Shown here piece by piece: positions 48,704-57,842 of a stretch of 64,000 bases of DNA. The stretch is taken from contig NZ_JOAI01000051.1 of assembly GCF_000717715.1 (NCBI RefSeq), forward strand, positions 52,530 to 116,529, written 5' to 3'. Below the pieces are notes generated by a model. The model was given only the letters and a program-made list of their open reading frames with translations, ran no database searches and was not told the DNA's origin. The position numbers and the translations under genes are program-made. Origin of the DNA: Streptomyces sp. NRRL B-24484. Lineage in GTDB: Bacteria; Actinomycetota; Actinomycetes; Streptomycetales; Streptomycetaceae. The stretch's first letter is position 1; every line of letters starts with the position of its first letter.

Positions 48704-50901
48704 GAGGCCACCCCGGCGTTCTCGCCGTCGCCCTCGACCGGTGCGACCACGGCCAGCAGTTCGTCCATGGCGACGGTCGCGCCGGCGGTCGCCCGCAGCT
48801 CGCTGACGGTGCCGTCGTGCGGCGCCGCGATCACGTGTTCCATCTTCATGGCCTCCAGGACCAGCAGGGTCTGACCGCGGGTCACCCGCTCGCCGGCCGC
48901 GGCCTTGACCACGGTGACGGTGCCCGGCATCGGCGCGGTCAGCGCGCCGTGATGGGCCCCGCCCGCGGTGGCGCGGTCCGCCACCGGGTCGTACACGTGC
49001 ACCGCCCAGGCGTCGCCGTCCACGGCGAGCCAGTCGACGCGGCCCGCGGGCCCGTTGTCAGTGGTGTGTGCGAACGTCGTCTGCAGGCCGTCGAGGGAGA
49101 CCTGCAGGCGGCCGCCGGAGCGGTGGGCCGTGGCCCGCCGCACCGGTCCGTCGCCGACCTGCACCTGCAGGGCGGTGGTGCCGGGGGCGGTGTCGCCGGC
49201 GGCCTCGGCCACCGCGCCGGGTGCGGTCGGCCGCACCCGGACGGTGACCGGCTCCTGGCCGGCGAGCCGCAGACGGTGGGCCGTCCACGCGGCGCCGCCG
49301 CCCAGCCGCCAGCCGGAGGGGACGGAGAAGGGGTCGGTCCAGCCGTCCGGGGCGACGGCCGGGCCCAGGTCCAGCTGCCGGGCGACCGCCGCGGCGATCG
49401 GCAGCAGGTCCGCGGTGTCCCCGTTCGGCGGGGTCACGGCGTCGGCACCGGTGCGGGTGTAGGGGGAGCTCAGCAGGACGGGGGTCTGCTGAGCGGTCCG
49501 CTCCACCAGCCCGGTGTCGAGCCGGCCCGCCACCACGTCGGGGTGGGCCAGCAGCCGCCGCAGGAAGCCGGTGTTGGTGGTGACGCCCAGGATCCGGGTG
49601 TCGGCCAGCGCCGCCCGCAGCCGGCGCAGCGCGGTCGCGCGGTCCGGCCCGTACGCGATCACCTTGGCGAGCATCGGGTCGTAGAGGCTGCCGACCTCGG
49701 TGCCCGCGGCCACGCCGGAGTCCACCCGGACGCCCTCGCCGGCCGGCTCGTCCAGCCGCAGGATGCGGCCGCCGGTCGGCAGGAAGTCGCGGTCCGGGTC
49801 CTCGGCGCAGATCCGCGCTTCGATCGCGTGGCCCTGGAAGGAGACGTCGTCCTGGCCGAAGGGCAGCGCCTCGCCGGCCGCCACCCGCAGCTGCCACTCG
49901 ACGAGGTCGAGCCGCTGCGGCTCCGCGCCGCCGCCGCGCACCGCGATCGCCAGCTCGGTGACGGGGTGCTCCACCTGCAGGCGGGTGTTCATCTCCATGA
50001 AGAAGAAGTCCAGGACGCCCTCGGGGACCTCCGCGCCCGGCTCCAGGCCCGGCACGATGAACTCGACCGTGCCGGCGCCGGTGTAGCCGCAGGCCTCGGC
50101 GGCCCGCACGGCCGCCGCGCCCATGGCCGCCCGGGTCTCCTCGTTGAGGAGGACGGAGGGCGCCTCCTCGATCAGCTTCTGGTGGCGGCGCTGCAGGCTG
50201 CACTCGCGCTCGCCGAGGTGCACCGTGGTGCCGCGGGCGTCCGCGAGCACCTGCACCTCGATGTGGCGCGGCCGGTCCACCCAGCGCTCCAGCAGCAGGG
50301 TGTCGTCGCCGAACGCGGTCCGCGCCACGCGCCGCGCCGCGTCGATCTCGGCCGGCAGCTCGGCGGGGTCGCGGACCAGCCGCATGCCCTTGCCGCCACC
50401 ACCGGCGGACGGCTTCAGCAGCACCGGGTAGCCGATCTCCTCGGCGGCCGCGACCAGCTCGGCGTCGCTCGGCGAGCCGCCGCTGCTGCCGGGCACCACC
50501 GGCACGCCGGCGACCCGGACGGCCTCCTTGGCGTTGATCTTGTCGCCCATCAGCTCGACCGCGGCCGGCGGCGGCCCGATGAAGGCCAGGCCGGCCTCGG
50601 CGCACGCCCGGGCGAACCCGGGGTTCTCGGCGAGGAAGCCGTACCCGGGGTGCACGGCCTGCGCGCCGGTGCGGCGGGCGGCCTCCAGCAGCAGGTCGGT
50701 CCGCAGGTAGGTCTCGGCCGCCGAGCTGTCGCTGCGCCCCTCCGGGCCGAGCCGGACGGCGAGGTCGGCCTCGCGGACGTGCGGGGCGCCGGCGTCGGCG
50801 TCGCTGTGCACGGCGACGGAGCGGATGCCGAGCCGCCGCAGGGTGCGGATCACCCGGAGGGCGATCTCACCCCGGTTGGCGACCAGAACGGTGTCGAACA
50901 T
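48700..50901 (-). CDS. acyl-CoA carboxylase alpha subunit (biotin carboxylase plus biotin carrier)
   Basis: 733 aa. Biotin carboxylase domain: MFDTVLVANRGEIALRVIRTLRRLG, GYGFLAENPGFARACAEAGL, ATP-binding GGGGKGMRLV (about residues 163-172), HIEVQVLADARG, EMNTRLQVEHPVTE, EARICAEDP. A middle domain and a C-terminal biotinyl domain follow, with EAMKMEH (biotinyl Lys about 686). With its partner carboxyltransferase and HMG-CoA lyase it most likely carboxylates methylcrotonyl-CoA (leucine pathway). Acetyl/propionyl-CoA activity cannot be excluded. ATG 50901 follows GGAAGACC. The partner ends 159 bp upstream, with a 15-bp hairpin in between. Confidence 0.94.
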   Translation of the reverse strand: MFDTVLVANRGEIALRVIRTLRRLGIRSVAVHSDADAGAPHVREADLAVRLGPEGRSDSSAAETYLRTDLLLEAARRTGAQAVHPGYGFLAENPGFARACAEAGLAFIGPPPAAVELMGDKINAKEAVRVAGVPVVPGSSGGSPSDAELVAAAEEIGYPVLLKPSAGGGGKGMRLVRDPAELPAEIDAARRVARTAFGDDTLLLERWVDRPRHIEVQVLADARGTTVHLGERECSLQRRHQKLIEEAPSVLLNEETRAAMGAAAVRAAEACGYTGAGTVEFIVPGLEPGAEVPEGVLDFFFMEMNTRLQVEHPVTELAIAVRGGGAEPQRLDLVEWQLRVAAGEALPFGQDDVSFQGHAIEARICAEDPDRDFLPTGGRILRLDEPAGEGVRVDSGVAAGTEVGSLYDPMLAKVIAYGPDRATALRRLRAALADTRILGVTTNTGFLRRLLAHPDVVAGRLDTGLVERTAQQTPVLLSSPYTRTGADAVTPPNGDTADLLPIAAAVARQLDLGPAVAPDGWTDPFSVPSGWRLGGGAAWTAHRLRLAGQEPVTVRVRPTAPGAVAEAAGDTAPGTTALQVQVGDGPVRRATAHRSGGRLQVSLDGLQTTFAHTTDNGPAGRVDWLAVDGDAWAVHVYDPVADRATAGGAHHGALTAPMPGTVTVVKAAAGERVTRGQTLLVLEAMKMEHVIAAPHDGTVSELRATAGATVAMDELLAVVAPVEGDGENAGVAS

Positions 50902-51021
50902 GGGAGGTCTTCCTCCGAGTCGGGGGACGGCGCTGCCGGTGCGGCGGTGGCGGGCCGGGCGGCGCGGGTGCGGCGGTGCGGCGGGTGCGGTGCCGCGGGG
51001 TGCGCGGCGGGGGCCGGGTCG

Positions 51022-51058
51022 GGTCGGGCCGGGCGGCGGGTGTCCGCCCGGCCCGACC
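51022..51058 (-). terminator. long hairpin inside the carboxylase operon
   Basis: Perfect 15-bp stem (51022-51036 with 51044-51058), 7-base loop, three bases after the carboxyltransferase stop and about 120 bases before the biotin-carboxylase start. It could attenuate downstream genes or act as an mRNA 3'-end stabiliser. Confidence 0.6.
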
Positions 51059-51060
51059 GG

Positions 51061-52782
51061 TCACATGCGGAAGACGCCGTACGGGCGGGGCTCGGCGAGC
51101 GGGGCGTTGGCGCAGGCGGTGAGCGCCAGACCGAGGACGGTCCGGGTCTCCATCGGGTCGATCACGCCGTCGTCCCAGAGCCGGGCGGTGGCGTAGTAGG
51201 CGTTGCCCTGCCGCTCGTACTGCTCGCGGACGGGGCGCTTGAACTCCTCCTCCGCCTCGACCGGCCAGTCCTGGCCCTGCGCCTCGAACTGGTCCCGGCG
51301 CACGGTGGCGAGGACGGAGGCCGCCTGCTCGCCGCCCATCACGGAGATCTTGGCGCCCGGCCACATCCACAGGAAGCGCGGCGAGTAGGCCCGGCCGCAC
51401 ATCGAGTAGTTGCCGGCGCCGTACGAGCCGCCGATGACGACGGTCAGCTTGGGCACCCGGGTGCAGGCCACGGCCGTCACCATCTTGGCGCCGTGCTTGG
51501 CGATCCCGCCCGCCTCGTACTGCCGGCCGACCATGAAGCCGGTGATGTTCTGCAGGAAGAGCAGCGGGATGCCGCGCTGGTCGCACAGCTCGACGAAGTG
51601 CGCGCCCTTGAGCGCGGACTCGGCGAAGAGCACGCCGTTGTTGGCGACGATGCCGACCTGGTGGCCGTGGATCCGGGCGAAGCCGGTGACCAGGGTGGGC
51701 CCGTACTCGGCCTTGAACTCGGCGAAGCGGCTGCCGTCGACCAGCCGGGCGATCACCTCGCGCACGTCGTACGGGGTGCGCGGGTCGACCGGCACCGCGC
51801 CGTACAGGCCGGCCGGGTCCACCACGGGCGCCTCCACCGGGGCGAGCGGCCACGGCTTCGGGCTGCGCGGGCCGAGCCCGGCGACGATGGTGCGGACGAT
51901 CGACAGCGCGTGCGCGTCGTCCTCGGCCAGGTGGTCGGTGACGCCCGAGGTCCTGGAGTGCAGGTCGCCGCCGCCCAGCTCCTCGGCGGTGACCACCTCG
52001 CCGGTCGCCGCCTTCACCAGCGGCGGGCCGCCGAGGAAGATCGTGCCCTGGTTGCGGACGATCACGGCCTGGTCGCTCATGGCGGGCACGTACGCGCCGC
52101 CGGCCGTGCAGGAGCCCAGCACCGCGGCGATCTGCGGGATGCCCGCGGCGGACAGCCGGGCCTGGTTGTAGAAGATCCGGCCGAAGTGGTCCCGGTCGGG
52201 GAAGACCTCGTCCTGCATCGGCAGGAAGGCGCCGCCCGAGTCGACGAGGTAGACGCAGGGCAGCCGGTTCTCCAGGGCCACCTCCTGCGCGCGGAGGTGC
52301 TTCTTCACCGTCATCGGGTAGTAGGTGCCGCCCTTGACGGTGGCGTCGTTGGCGACCACCACGACCTCGCGGCCGGCCACCCGGCCGATGCCGGCGATCA
52401 CGCCGGCCGCCGGGGCAGCGCCGTCGTACAGGCCGTCGGCGGCGAGCGGGCACAGCTCCAGGAAGGGGGAGCCCGGGTCGAGCAGGGTGTCCACGCGGTC
52501 CCGCGGCAGCAGCTTGCCGCGCGCCGTGTGCCGGTCGCGGGCCTTCGCCCCGCCGCCCAGCGCGGCCGCCGCGAGCTTGCTGCGCAGCTCGTCGACCAGC
52601 TCCCGGTGGGCGACCTCGTTGGCGCGGTAGGCCGCGGAGCCGGGGTCCGCGGCGGACTCCAGCCGCGGCGCCGGTGCGGCGGCGGCACCCGGAACGGCGT
52701 GCCGCGGGTCGGTGCCGGCGGCCGGGCCGGTGAACGGGCCGGCCGCCGGGCCGACGGCGGATCCAATGGATGAGAGGACCAT
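51061..52782 (-). CDS. acyl-CoA carboxylase carboxyltransferase (beta) subunit, methylcrotonyl-CoA type
   Basis: 573 aa. Carboxyltransferase N- and C-domains: [74 protein letters not shown] (the MCC-like QDEVFPD), [17 protein letters not shown] (first acyl-CoA oxyanion hole), [25 protein letters not shown] (second) and [32 protein letters not shown] (quoted as [12 protein letters not shown] and [11 protein letters not shown]). An additional ~45 low-complexity residues at the N-terminus are unusual. ATG 52782 follows AAGGGAGC. First gene of the operon; its promoter faces the TetR gene across a shared operator. Confidence 0.94.
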   Translation of the reverse strand: MVLSSIGSAVGPAAGPFTGPAAGTDPRHAVPGAAAAPAPRLESAADPGSAAYRANEVAHRELVDELRSKLAAAALGGGAKARDRHTARGKLLPRDRVDTLLDPGSPFLELCPLAADGLYDGAAPAAGVIAGIGRVAGREVVVVANDATVKGGTYYPMTVKKHLRAQEVALENRLPCVYLVDSGGAFLPMQDEVFPDRDHFGRIFYNQARLSAAGIPQIAAVLGSCTAGGAYVPAMSDQAVIVRNQGTIFLGGPPLVKAATGEVVTAEELGGGDLHSRTSGVTDHLAEDDAHALSIVRTIVAGLGPRSPKPWPLAPVEAPVVDPAGLYGAVPVDPRTPYDVREVIARLVDGSRFAEFKAEYGPTLVTGFARIHGHQVGIVANNGVLFAESALKGAHFVELCDQRGIPLLFLQNITGFMVGRQYEAGGIAKHGAKMVTAVACTRVPKLTVVIGGSYGAGNYSMCGRAYSPRFLWMWPGAKISVMGGEQAASVLATVRRDQFEAQGQDWPVEAEEEFKRPVREQYERQGNAYYATARLWDDGVIDPMETRTVLGLALTACANAPLAEPRPYGVFRM

Positions 52783-52845
52783 CCCAAGAGCTCCCTTGCC
52801 CTCGGAGCCGAGTGGACGTGCGGAGGGATGGTCCGCCGCCCGAAG

Positions 52846-52861
52846 GTTAATGAGCGTTAAC
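52846..52861. promoter_or_regulatory. AccR-type TetR operator
   Basis: GTTAATGAGCGTTAAC is exactly GTTAA-N6-TTAAC, the palindrome I recall for the TetR regulator AccR of short-chain acyl-CoA metabolism in Streptomyces. It lies between the carboxyltransferase gene and the TetR gene. A second perfect palindrome GGTTAACC is at 52873-52880. Confidence 0.8.
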
Positions 52862-52898
52862 TCCTGCGGCCAGGTTAACCGCCGATAACGCGGCTGTC

Positions 52899-52904
52899 TA
52901 CGAT
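52899..52904 (+). promoter_or_regulatory. -10 element before the TetR gene
   Basis: TACGAT seven bases before ATG 52912, consistent with leaderless transcription, and about 40 bases from the TetR operator. Confidence 0.45.
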
Positions 52905-52911
52905 GGGCAGC

Positions 52912-53565
52912 ATGCCGAACGTGCCAGCAGCCTCCGCGCTCCCACGCCGCGACCAGATCCGCAAGGAGGCCGCGCGGCTCTTCGCCGCCCGCGGCTTCCT
53001 GGGCGTCGGTGTGGACGAGATCGGCAAGGCCGTCGGCATCAGCGGCCCCGGCCTGTACCGGCACTTCGCCGGCAAGGACGCGATGCTCGCCGACCTGTTG
53101 ATCGGCATCAGCGAACGCCTGCTGGAGGAGGGGCGGCGCCGGGCCGGCGAGGCCGACGGCGCCCGGGGGCCCGCCGGGGCGCTGGACGCCCTGATCGGCG
53201 GCCACGTGGACTTCGCCCTGGACGACCGCGACCTGATCATCCTGCACGACCGGGAACTGCTCCATCTGAAGGAGGAGGACCGCCGCCGGGTCCGCCGGCT
53301 GCAGCGCGGCTACGTCGAGCTGTGGGTCGGCGTCGTCCGCGAGGCCTTCCCGGCGCTCGCCGAGCCCGGCAACGAGCCGCTCGCCCGGGCCGCCGTCCAC
53401 GCGGTGTTCGGCCTGCTCAACTCCACCCCGCACAGCGCCGCCCCGGCCTCCGGCCAGGCGGACCGCTCCGGGCTGCCCCGTGACGCGATGGCCGCCCTGC
53501 TCCACAGCCTCGCCCAGGGCGCCTTCGCCGCGGCCGCGGCCGGCGCCGCCGCGGCGGCGGCGTAG
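52912..53565 (+). CDS. accR: TetR-family repressor of the acyl-CoA carboxylase operon
   Basis: 217 aa. The N-terminal TetR helix-turn-helix [47 protein letters not shown] (about residues 12-58; core [12 protein letters not shown]) is followed by a ligand domain with [47 protein letters not shown] and an alanine-rich end. Divergent from the carboxylase operon, with a GTTAA-N6-TTAAC palindrome in between, as for AccR. It probably senses acetyl-, propionyl- or related CoAs. The start could also be ATG 52903, but that lies inside the -10. The symbol rests on operator match and position, not on a database search. Confidence 0.78.
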   Translation: MPNVPAASALPRRDQIRKEAARLFAARGFLGVGVDEIGKAVGISGPGLYRHFAGKDAMLADLLIGISERLLEEGRRRAGEADGARGPAGALDALIGGHVDFALDDRDLIILHDRELLHLKEEDRRRVRRLQRGYVELWVGVVREAFPALAEPGNEPLARAAVHAVFGLLNSTPHSAAPASGQADRSGLPRDAMAALLHSLAQGAFAAAAAGAAAAAA

Positions 53566-53585
53566 GGGCTGCTTCCCGCGCTGCC

Positions 53586-53603
53586 CCCGGGGTCGACCCC
53601 GGG
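53586..53603 (+). terminator. palindromic hairpin after the TetR gene
   Basis: CCCGGGGTCGACCCCGGG, perfect 18-bp palindrome 20 bases after the stop. The remaining 200 bp to the ABC-transporter promoter hold nothing I recognise. Confidence 0.5.
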
Positions 53604-53794
53604 CCCGGCCCCCTGGCCGACCGCGCATCCGGGCGTAGGACCAGCGCCGGAGGGCCGGCCGGTCCGGCGGACCGTGCGTCCGGGCGGGTGGATCGGCGAC
53701 CCTGGGAAGAGGCGGGAAGGTTTCGCGGACCCCTCGTCGTTGAGCCTCCCGGGCGTCCGTCGAAACGCGATGGACGGCGGTCGAGCCGAATGGT

Positions 53795-53800
53795 TAGTAT
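53795..53800 (+). promoter_or_regulatory. -10 element of a leaderless promoter for the ABC exporter
   Basis: TAGTAT eight bases before ATG 53809, in an AT-rich pocket (GGTTAGTATCCCTAAAT) that stands out from the surroundings. There is no ribosome site. Confidence 0.55.
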
Positions 53801-53808
53801 CCCTAAAT

Positions 53809-56800
53809 ATGCCTGAGACTCATGGTTCTACTGCGGAGATTTCCCGGGACGCCGACCCTCAGAGCAGCCGGTCCGGCCAGACGCCCCTGCGCCGCCGCCG
53901 GTCCGGAGCGCCGCGGAGCCCCGGCACCCCGGACGAGTCCCGCTGGCTGCGCAGACTGGGCGGCTACTCCTGGCGCTACCGCAAGAACGTGCTGCTCGCC
54001 TTCGGCGCCTCGCTCGTCGGCATGGCCGTCAGCGCCGTCGTCCCGCTGATCACCAAGCTGATCATCGACGACGTCATCACCGCGCACACCCGCCCGCTCG
54101 CCCCCTGGGCCGTCGTGCTGCTGCTCGCCGCGGCCGTGGTCTTCCTCTGCGCACAGATCCGCCGCTACTACGGCGGACAGCTCGCCCTCGACGTCCAGCA
54201 CGACCTGCGGGCGGACCTCTTCACCTCGCTGACCCGGCTCGACGGCCGCCGCCAGGACCGCCTCGACACCGGCCAGGTCGTCGGCCGCGCCACCTCCGAC
54301 CTGCAGCTCATCAACGGCCTGCTCTCGATGCTGCCGATGATGACCGGCTACCTGCTGATGTTCGGCATGTCCCTCGCGGTCATGCTCTGGCTCTCGCTGC
54401 CGCTCACCCTGATCGCCCTGGTGATGGCACCCGCCCTGTGGTGGTGCGCCGCCCTCAGCCGCAAGCGGCTCTTCCCGGCCACCTGGGCCGCCCAGCAGGA
54501 GGCGGCCGCGGTCGCCGGGGTGGTCGACGCGGCCGTCGGCGGCGTCCGGGTGGTGAAGGGCTTCGGCCAGGAGGCCCAGGAACGCGCCAAGCTGGAGAAG
54601 GTCTCCCGCGGCCTGTACGCCGCCCGGCTCCGCTCGATCCGGCTGAACAGCCGCTACACCCCGGCCATGCAGGCCGTCCCCGCCCTCGCCCAGGTCGCCG
54701 TGCTCGCCCTCGGCGGCTGGCTGGCCGTCCGGGGCGAGGTCTCGCTCGGCACCTTCGTCGCCTTCTCCACCTACGTCGCGCAGATGACCGGCCCGGTGCG
54801 GATGCTCGCCATGGTCATCACCGTCGGCCAGCAGGCCCGCGCCGGCGTGGAGCGCGTCCTCCAGCTCATCGACCAGCGCCCGCACGTCCAGGAGCGCCCC
54901 GACGCCCGGCCGCTCACGCCCGCCGACACCGACCCCGGCGCCACCGGGCCCGGCGCGCCCGCCGCCGGCACCGCCGCCCTGGAACTCGACCGCGTCGACT
55001 TCCACTACGAGGGCCACGAGGACGCCGTCCCCGTCCTGGACGGCCTCAGCCTGCGCCTCCAGCCCGGCGAGACCCTCGCCCTGGTCGGCGCCTCCGGCTC
55101 CGGCAAGTCGACCGTCGCCCAGCTCGTCCCGCGCTTCTACGACCCCACGGCCGGCAGCGTCCGGCTGTACGGCCACGACCTGCGCGACATCACCCTCGAC
55201 TCGCTGCGCGCCACCGTCGGCATCGTGCCCGAGGAGAGCTTCCTCTTCTCCGAGAGCGTCCGCACCAACATCGCGTACGGCCACCCCGAGGCGACCGACC
55301 GGCAGATCGAGGCGGCCGCCCGCGTAGCCCGGGCCGACGGCTTCATCCGCGACCTGCCCGACGGCTACGACACCAAGGTCGGCGAGCAGGGACTCACCCT
55401 CTCCGGCGGCCAGCGGCAGCGGATCGCCCTGGCCCGCGCCATCCTCACCGACCCGCGGATCCTGCTGCTCGACGACGCGACCTCCGCCGTCGACCCGCAG
55501 GTCGAGGCCGAGATCTTCGACGCGCTCCGCTCGGTCATGGCCGGGCGCACCACCCTGCTGATCGCGCACCGCCGCTCCACCCTGCAGCTCGCCGACCGGA
55601 TCGCCGTCCTCGACCGCGGCCGCCTCGTCGACGTCGGCACCCACCACGAGCTCGACGACCGGTGTCCGCTCTACCGGGCCCTGATCACCGACCCGGACGC
55701 CGCCGACGCCACGGCCCGCAGCGCCGCCGAGGCCGCGGGTGAGGCCGGGGCCTCCGGTGCCGGGGCTCCGGGAGCCGAAGCCGAGGGCTCCGGGTCGACC
55801 GGCACCGCGGCCGCCGACACCGGTGGCGCCACCGCGGCGAAGAAGCCCGCGGGCGACACCGAACTCCTCGCCAAGGTGGCCGCCCTGCGGCCCGCCACCG
55901 ACACCCCCGACGTCCGGGTCGAGGACGCCGAGGCCGGCGACATGCGCTTCAACCTCGGCCGGCTGCTCGCGCCCTTCCGCGGCCCGCTGACCCTCGCCCT
56001 GCTGCTGGTCGCCCTGGACACCGCCGCCGGCCTCACCCTGCCGATCCTGATCCGGCACGGCATCGACGACGGCGTCAGCAAGGCCGCGATGACCGGCGTC
56101 ACGGTCGCCGCCCTCGGCGCCCTGGTCGTCGTCCTGCTGGACTGGCTGGTGCAGAGCGCCGAGACCCGGGTCAGCGGTCGCACCGGCGAGCGCGTCCTCT
56201 ACACCCTGCGGCTGAAGATCTTCGCGCACCTGAACCGGCTCGGCCTGGACTACTTCGAGCGCGAGCTCACCGGCCGGATCATGACCCGGATGACCACCGA
56301 CGTCGACTCGATCTCGACCTTCCTGCAGACCGGCGTCGTCACCGCGGTGGTCAGCCTGCTCACCTTCTTCGGGATCTTCGCCGCGCTGCTGATCCTGGAC
56401 GCCGGCCTCGCCCTGGTGGTCTTCGCCGTCCTGCCCGTGCTGGTCGTCGCCACCCTGGTCTTCCGCCGCAAGTCCACAACCCAGTACCAGATCTCCCGGG
56501 ACCTGATCTCCACCGTCAACGCCGACCTGCAGGAGAACGTCGCCGGCATGCGGATCGTCCAGGCCTTCCGCCGGCAGGACGTCAACACCGCCCGCTTCGT
56601 CGCCCGCGGCCTGGAGTACCGGGACGCCCGCGCCCGGGCCCAGCTCTACATCTCGCTGTACTTCCCGTTCGTCCAGTTCCTCTCCAGCGTCGCCTCCGCG
56701 CTCGTCCTGATCGCCGGCGCCGCCCGGGTCGACGCCGGCACCCTCACCATCGGCGCCCTGGTCGCCTACCTGCTCTACATCGACCTGTTCTTCGCCCCGG

Positions 56801-57690
56801 TCAACCAGCTCTCCCAGGTGTTCGACGGCTACCAGCAGGCCAGCGTCAGCCTCGGCCGGATCGGCGAACTGCTGCGCACCCCGACCAGCACCCCCGAGGC
56901 CGACCCGCCCGTGCCGGTCACCCGCCTCAAGGGCGACATCCGGCTCGACGGCGTCGGCTTCGCCTACAACGGCGACGGCGAGGACCTGCCGAACGTGCTC
57001 ACCGGCATCGACCTGCACATCCCGGCCGGCCAGACCGTCGCCCTGGTCGGCGAGACCGGCGCCGGCAAGTCCACCCTGGTCAAGCTGGTCGCCCGGTTCT
57101 ACGACGCCACCGCCGGCACCGTCCGGGTCGACGGCACCGACATCACCGGCTACGACCTCTCCCAGTACCGCCACCGGCTCGGCGTCGTCCCGCAGGAGGC
57201 ATACCTGTTCGCCGGCACCGTCCACGAGGCGATCGCCTACGGCCGCCCCGGGGCCACCCGGGCCGAGGTCGAGGCCGCGGCCCGCGCGGTCGGCGCCCAC
57301 GAGATGATCCTCGGCCTCTCCGACGGCTACGACCACGAGGTCGCCCCGCGCGGACGGAACCTCTCCGCCGGACAGCGCCAGCTCGTCGCACTCGCCCGCG
57401 CCGAACTCGTCGACCCCGACATCCTGCTGCTGGACGAGGCCACCGCCGCGCTCGACCTCGCCAGCGAGGCCGCCGTCAACCAGGCCGCCGACCGCCTCAG
57501 CGGCGGCCGCACCACCCTGGTCATCGCGCACCGCCTGACCACCGCCGAACGCGCCGACCGGATCGTCGTCCTCGACCACGGCCGGATCGTCGAGGACGGC
57601 ACCCACGGCGAACTCCTCGCCGCGGGCGGCACCTACCACCGGCTGTGGCAGGCGTTCGTCTCCGACGGCCGGGCCACCCCTGTCGGCTGA
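53809..57690 (+). CDS. fused two-unit ABC exporter (TMD-NBD-TMD-NBD)
   Basis: 1293-aa full-length exporter joining two half-transporters that are often separate genes. Unit 1: six helices from about residue 60, then NBD1 with Walker A GASGSGKST (about 426-434), signature LSGGQRQRIALARA and Walker B ILLLDDATSAVD, where Asp replaces the catalytic Glu. An Ala/Gly/Glu linker (about 635-700) follows. Unit 2: helices from about 725, then NBD2 with Walker A GETGAGKST (about 1081-1089), variant signature LSAGQRQLVALARA and Walker B ILLLDEATAALD with the normal Glu. Both deviations fall in the same composite ATP site, so one site is probably degenerate. Substrate (drug or lipid) is unknown. Transcript probably leaderless. 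Confidence 0.92.
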   Translation: MPETHGSTAEISRDADPQSSRSGQTPLRRRRSGAPRSPGTPDESRWLRRLGGYSWRYRKNVLLAFGASLVGMAVSAVVPLITKLIIDDVITAHTRPLAPWAVVLLLAAAVVFLCAQIRRYYGGQLALDVQHDLRADLFTSLTRLDGRRQDRLDTGQVVGRATSDLQLINGLLSMLPMMTGYLLMFGMSLAVMLWLSLPLTLIALVMAPALWWCAALSRKRLFPATWAAQQEAAAVAGVVDAAVGGVRVVKGFGQEAQERAKLEKVSRGLYAARLRSIRLNSRYTPAMQAVPALAQVAVLALGGWLAVRGEVSLGTFVAFSTYVAQMTGPVRMLAMVITVGQQARAGVERVLQLIDQRPHVQERPDARPLTPADTDPGATGPGAPAAGTAALELDRVDFHYEGHEDAVPVLDGLSLRLQPGETLALVGASGSGKSTVAQLVPRFYDPTAGSVRLYGHDLRDITLDSLRATVGIVPEESFLFSESVRTNIAYGHPEATDRQIEAAARVARADGFIRDLPDGYDTKVGEQGLTLSGGQRQRIALARAILTDPRILLLDDATSAVDPQVEAEIFDALRSVMAGRTTLLIAHRRSTLQLADRIAVLDRGRLVDVGTHHELDDRCPLYRALITDPDAADATARSAAEAAGEAGASGAGAPGAEAEGSGSTGTAAADTGGATAAKKPAGDTELLAKVAALRPATDTPDVRVEDAEAGDMRFNLGRLLAPFRGPLTLALLLVALDTAAGLTLPILIRHGIDDGVSKAAMTGVTVAALGALVVVLLDWLVQSAETRVSGRTGERVLYTLRLKIFAHLNRLGLDYFERELTGRIMTRMTTDVDSISTFLQTGVVTAVVSLLTFFGIFAALLILDAGLALVVFAVLPVLVVATLVFRRKSTTQYQISRDLISTVNADLQENVAGMRIVQAFRRQDVNTARFVARGLEYRDARARAQLYISLYFPFVQFLSSVASALVLIAGAARVDAGTLTIGALVAYLLYIDLFFAPVNQLSQVFDGYQQASVSLGRIGELLRTPTSTPEADPPVPVTRLKGDIRLDGVGFAYNGDGEDLPNVLTGIDLHIPAGQTVALVGETGAGKSTLVKLVARFYDATAGTVRVDGTDITGYDLSQYRHRLGVVPQEAYLFAGTVHEAIAYGRPGATRAEVEAAARAVGAHEMILGLSDGYDHEVAPRGRNLSAGQRQLVALARAELVDPDILLLDEATAALDLASEAAVNQAADRLSGGRTTLVIAHRLTTAERADRIVVLDHGRIVEDGTHGELLAAGGTYHRLWQAFVSDGRATPVG

Positions 57691-57695
57691 CCGCC

Positions 57696-57731
57696 GCGCC
57701 CCTGCGGACCCGGGCGGGTGCGCAGGGGCGC
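57696..57731 (+). terminator. hairpin after the ABC exporter
   Basis: 11-bp perfect stem GCGCCCCTGCG/CGCAGGGGCGC with a 14-base loop that can itself pair (ACCC/GGGT), six bases after the stop. Confidence 0.65.
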
Positions 57732-57764
57732 ACTCCGCCGCCGACGGGGTGCCCGACCGGGCCG

Positions 57765-57842
57765 GACCGCGAGCAGCGCGGCGTGCCGGGCCGGACCGCG
57801 AGCAGCGCGGCGTGCCGACTCAGACCGCGAGCAGCGCGGCGT
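57765..57842. repeat. 29-bp-period tandem repeat overlapping a gene end
   Basis: The 20-mer GACCGCGAGCAGCGCGGCGT occurs at 57765-57784, 57794-57813 and 57823-57842, exactly 29 bp apart. The third copy is the last codons (YAALLAV) and stop of the ATP-grasp gene, so the gene's 3' end appears to have been duplicated twice downstream. Confidence 0.85.

Noticed and set aside
48817..52773. Very long open frame (over 1300 codons) on the plus strand opposite the carboxylase genes
   Set aside because: Mirror frame produced by high GC third positions. The minus-strand products have complete family motifs, whereas this one shows only low-complexity Arg/Gly/Ala sequence.
53803..57639. 1278-codon open frame antisense to the ABC exporter
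   Set aside because: Same artefact. The exporter strand carries all ABC motifs.
57765..57842. CRISPR array
   Set aside because: Three copies with nine-base spacers, overlapping a gene end, and no cas genes (the Cas4-like nuclease at 26561 is unrelated in position).
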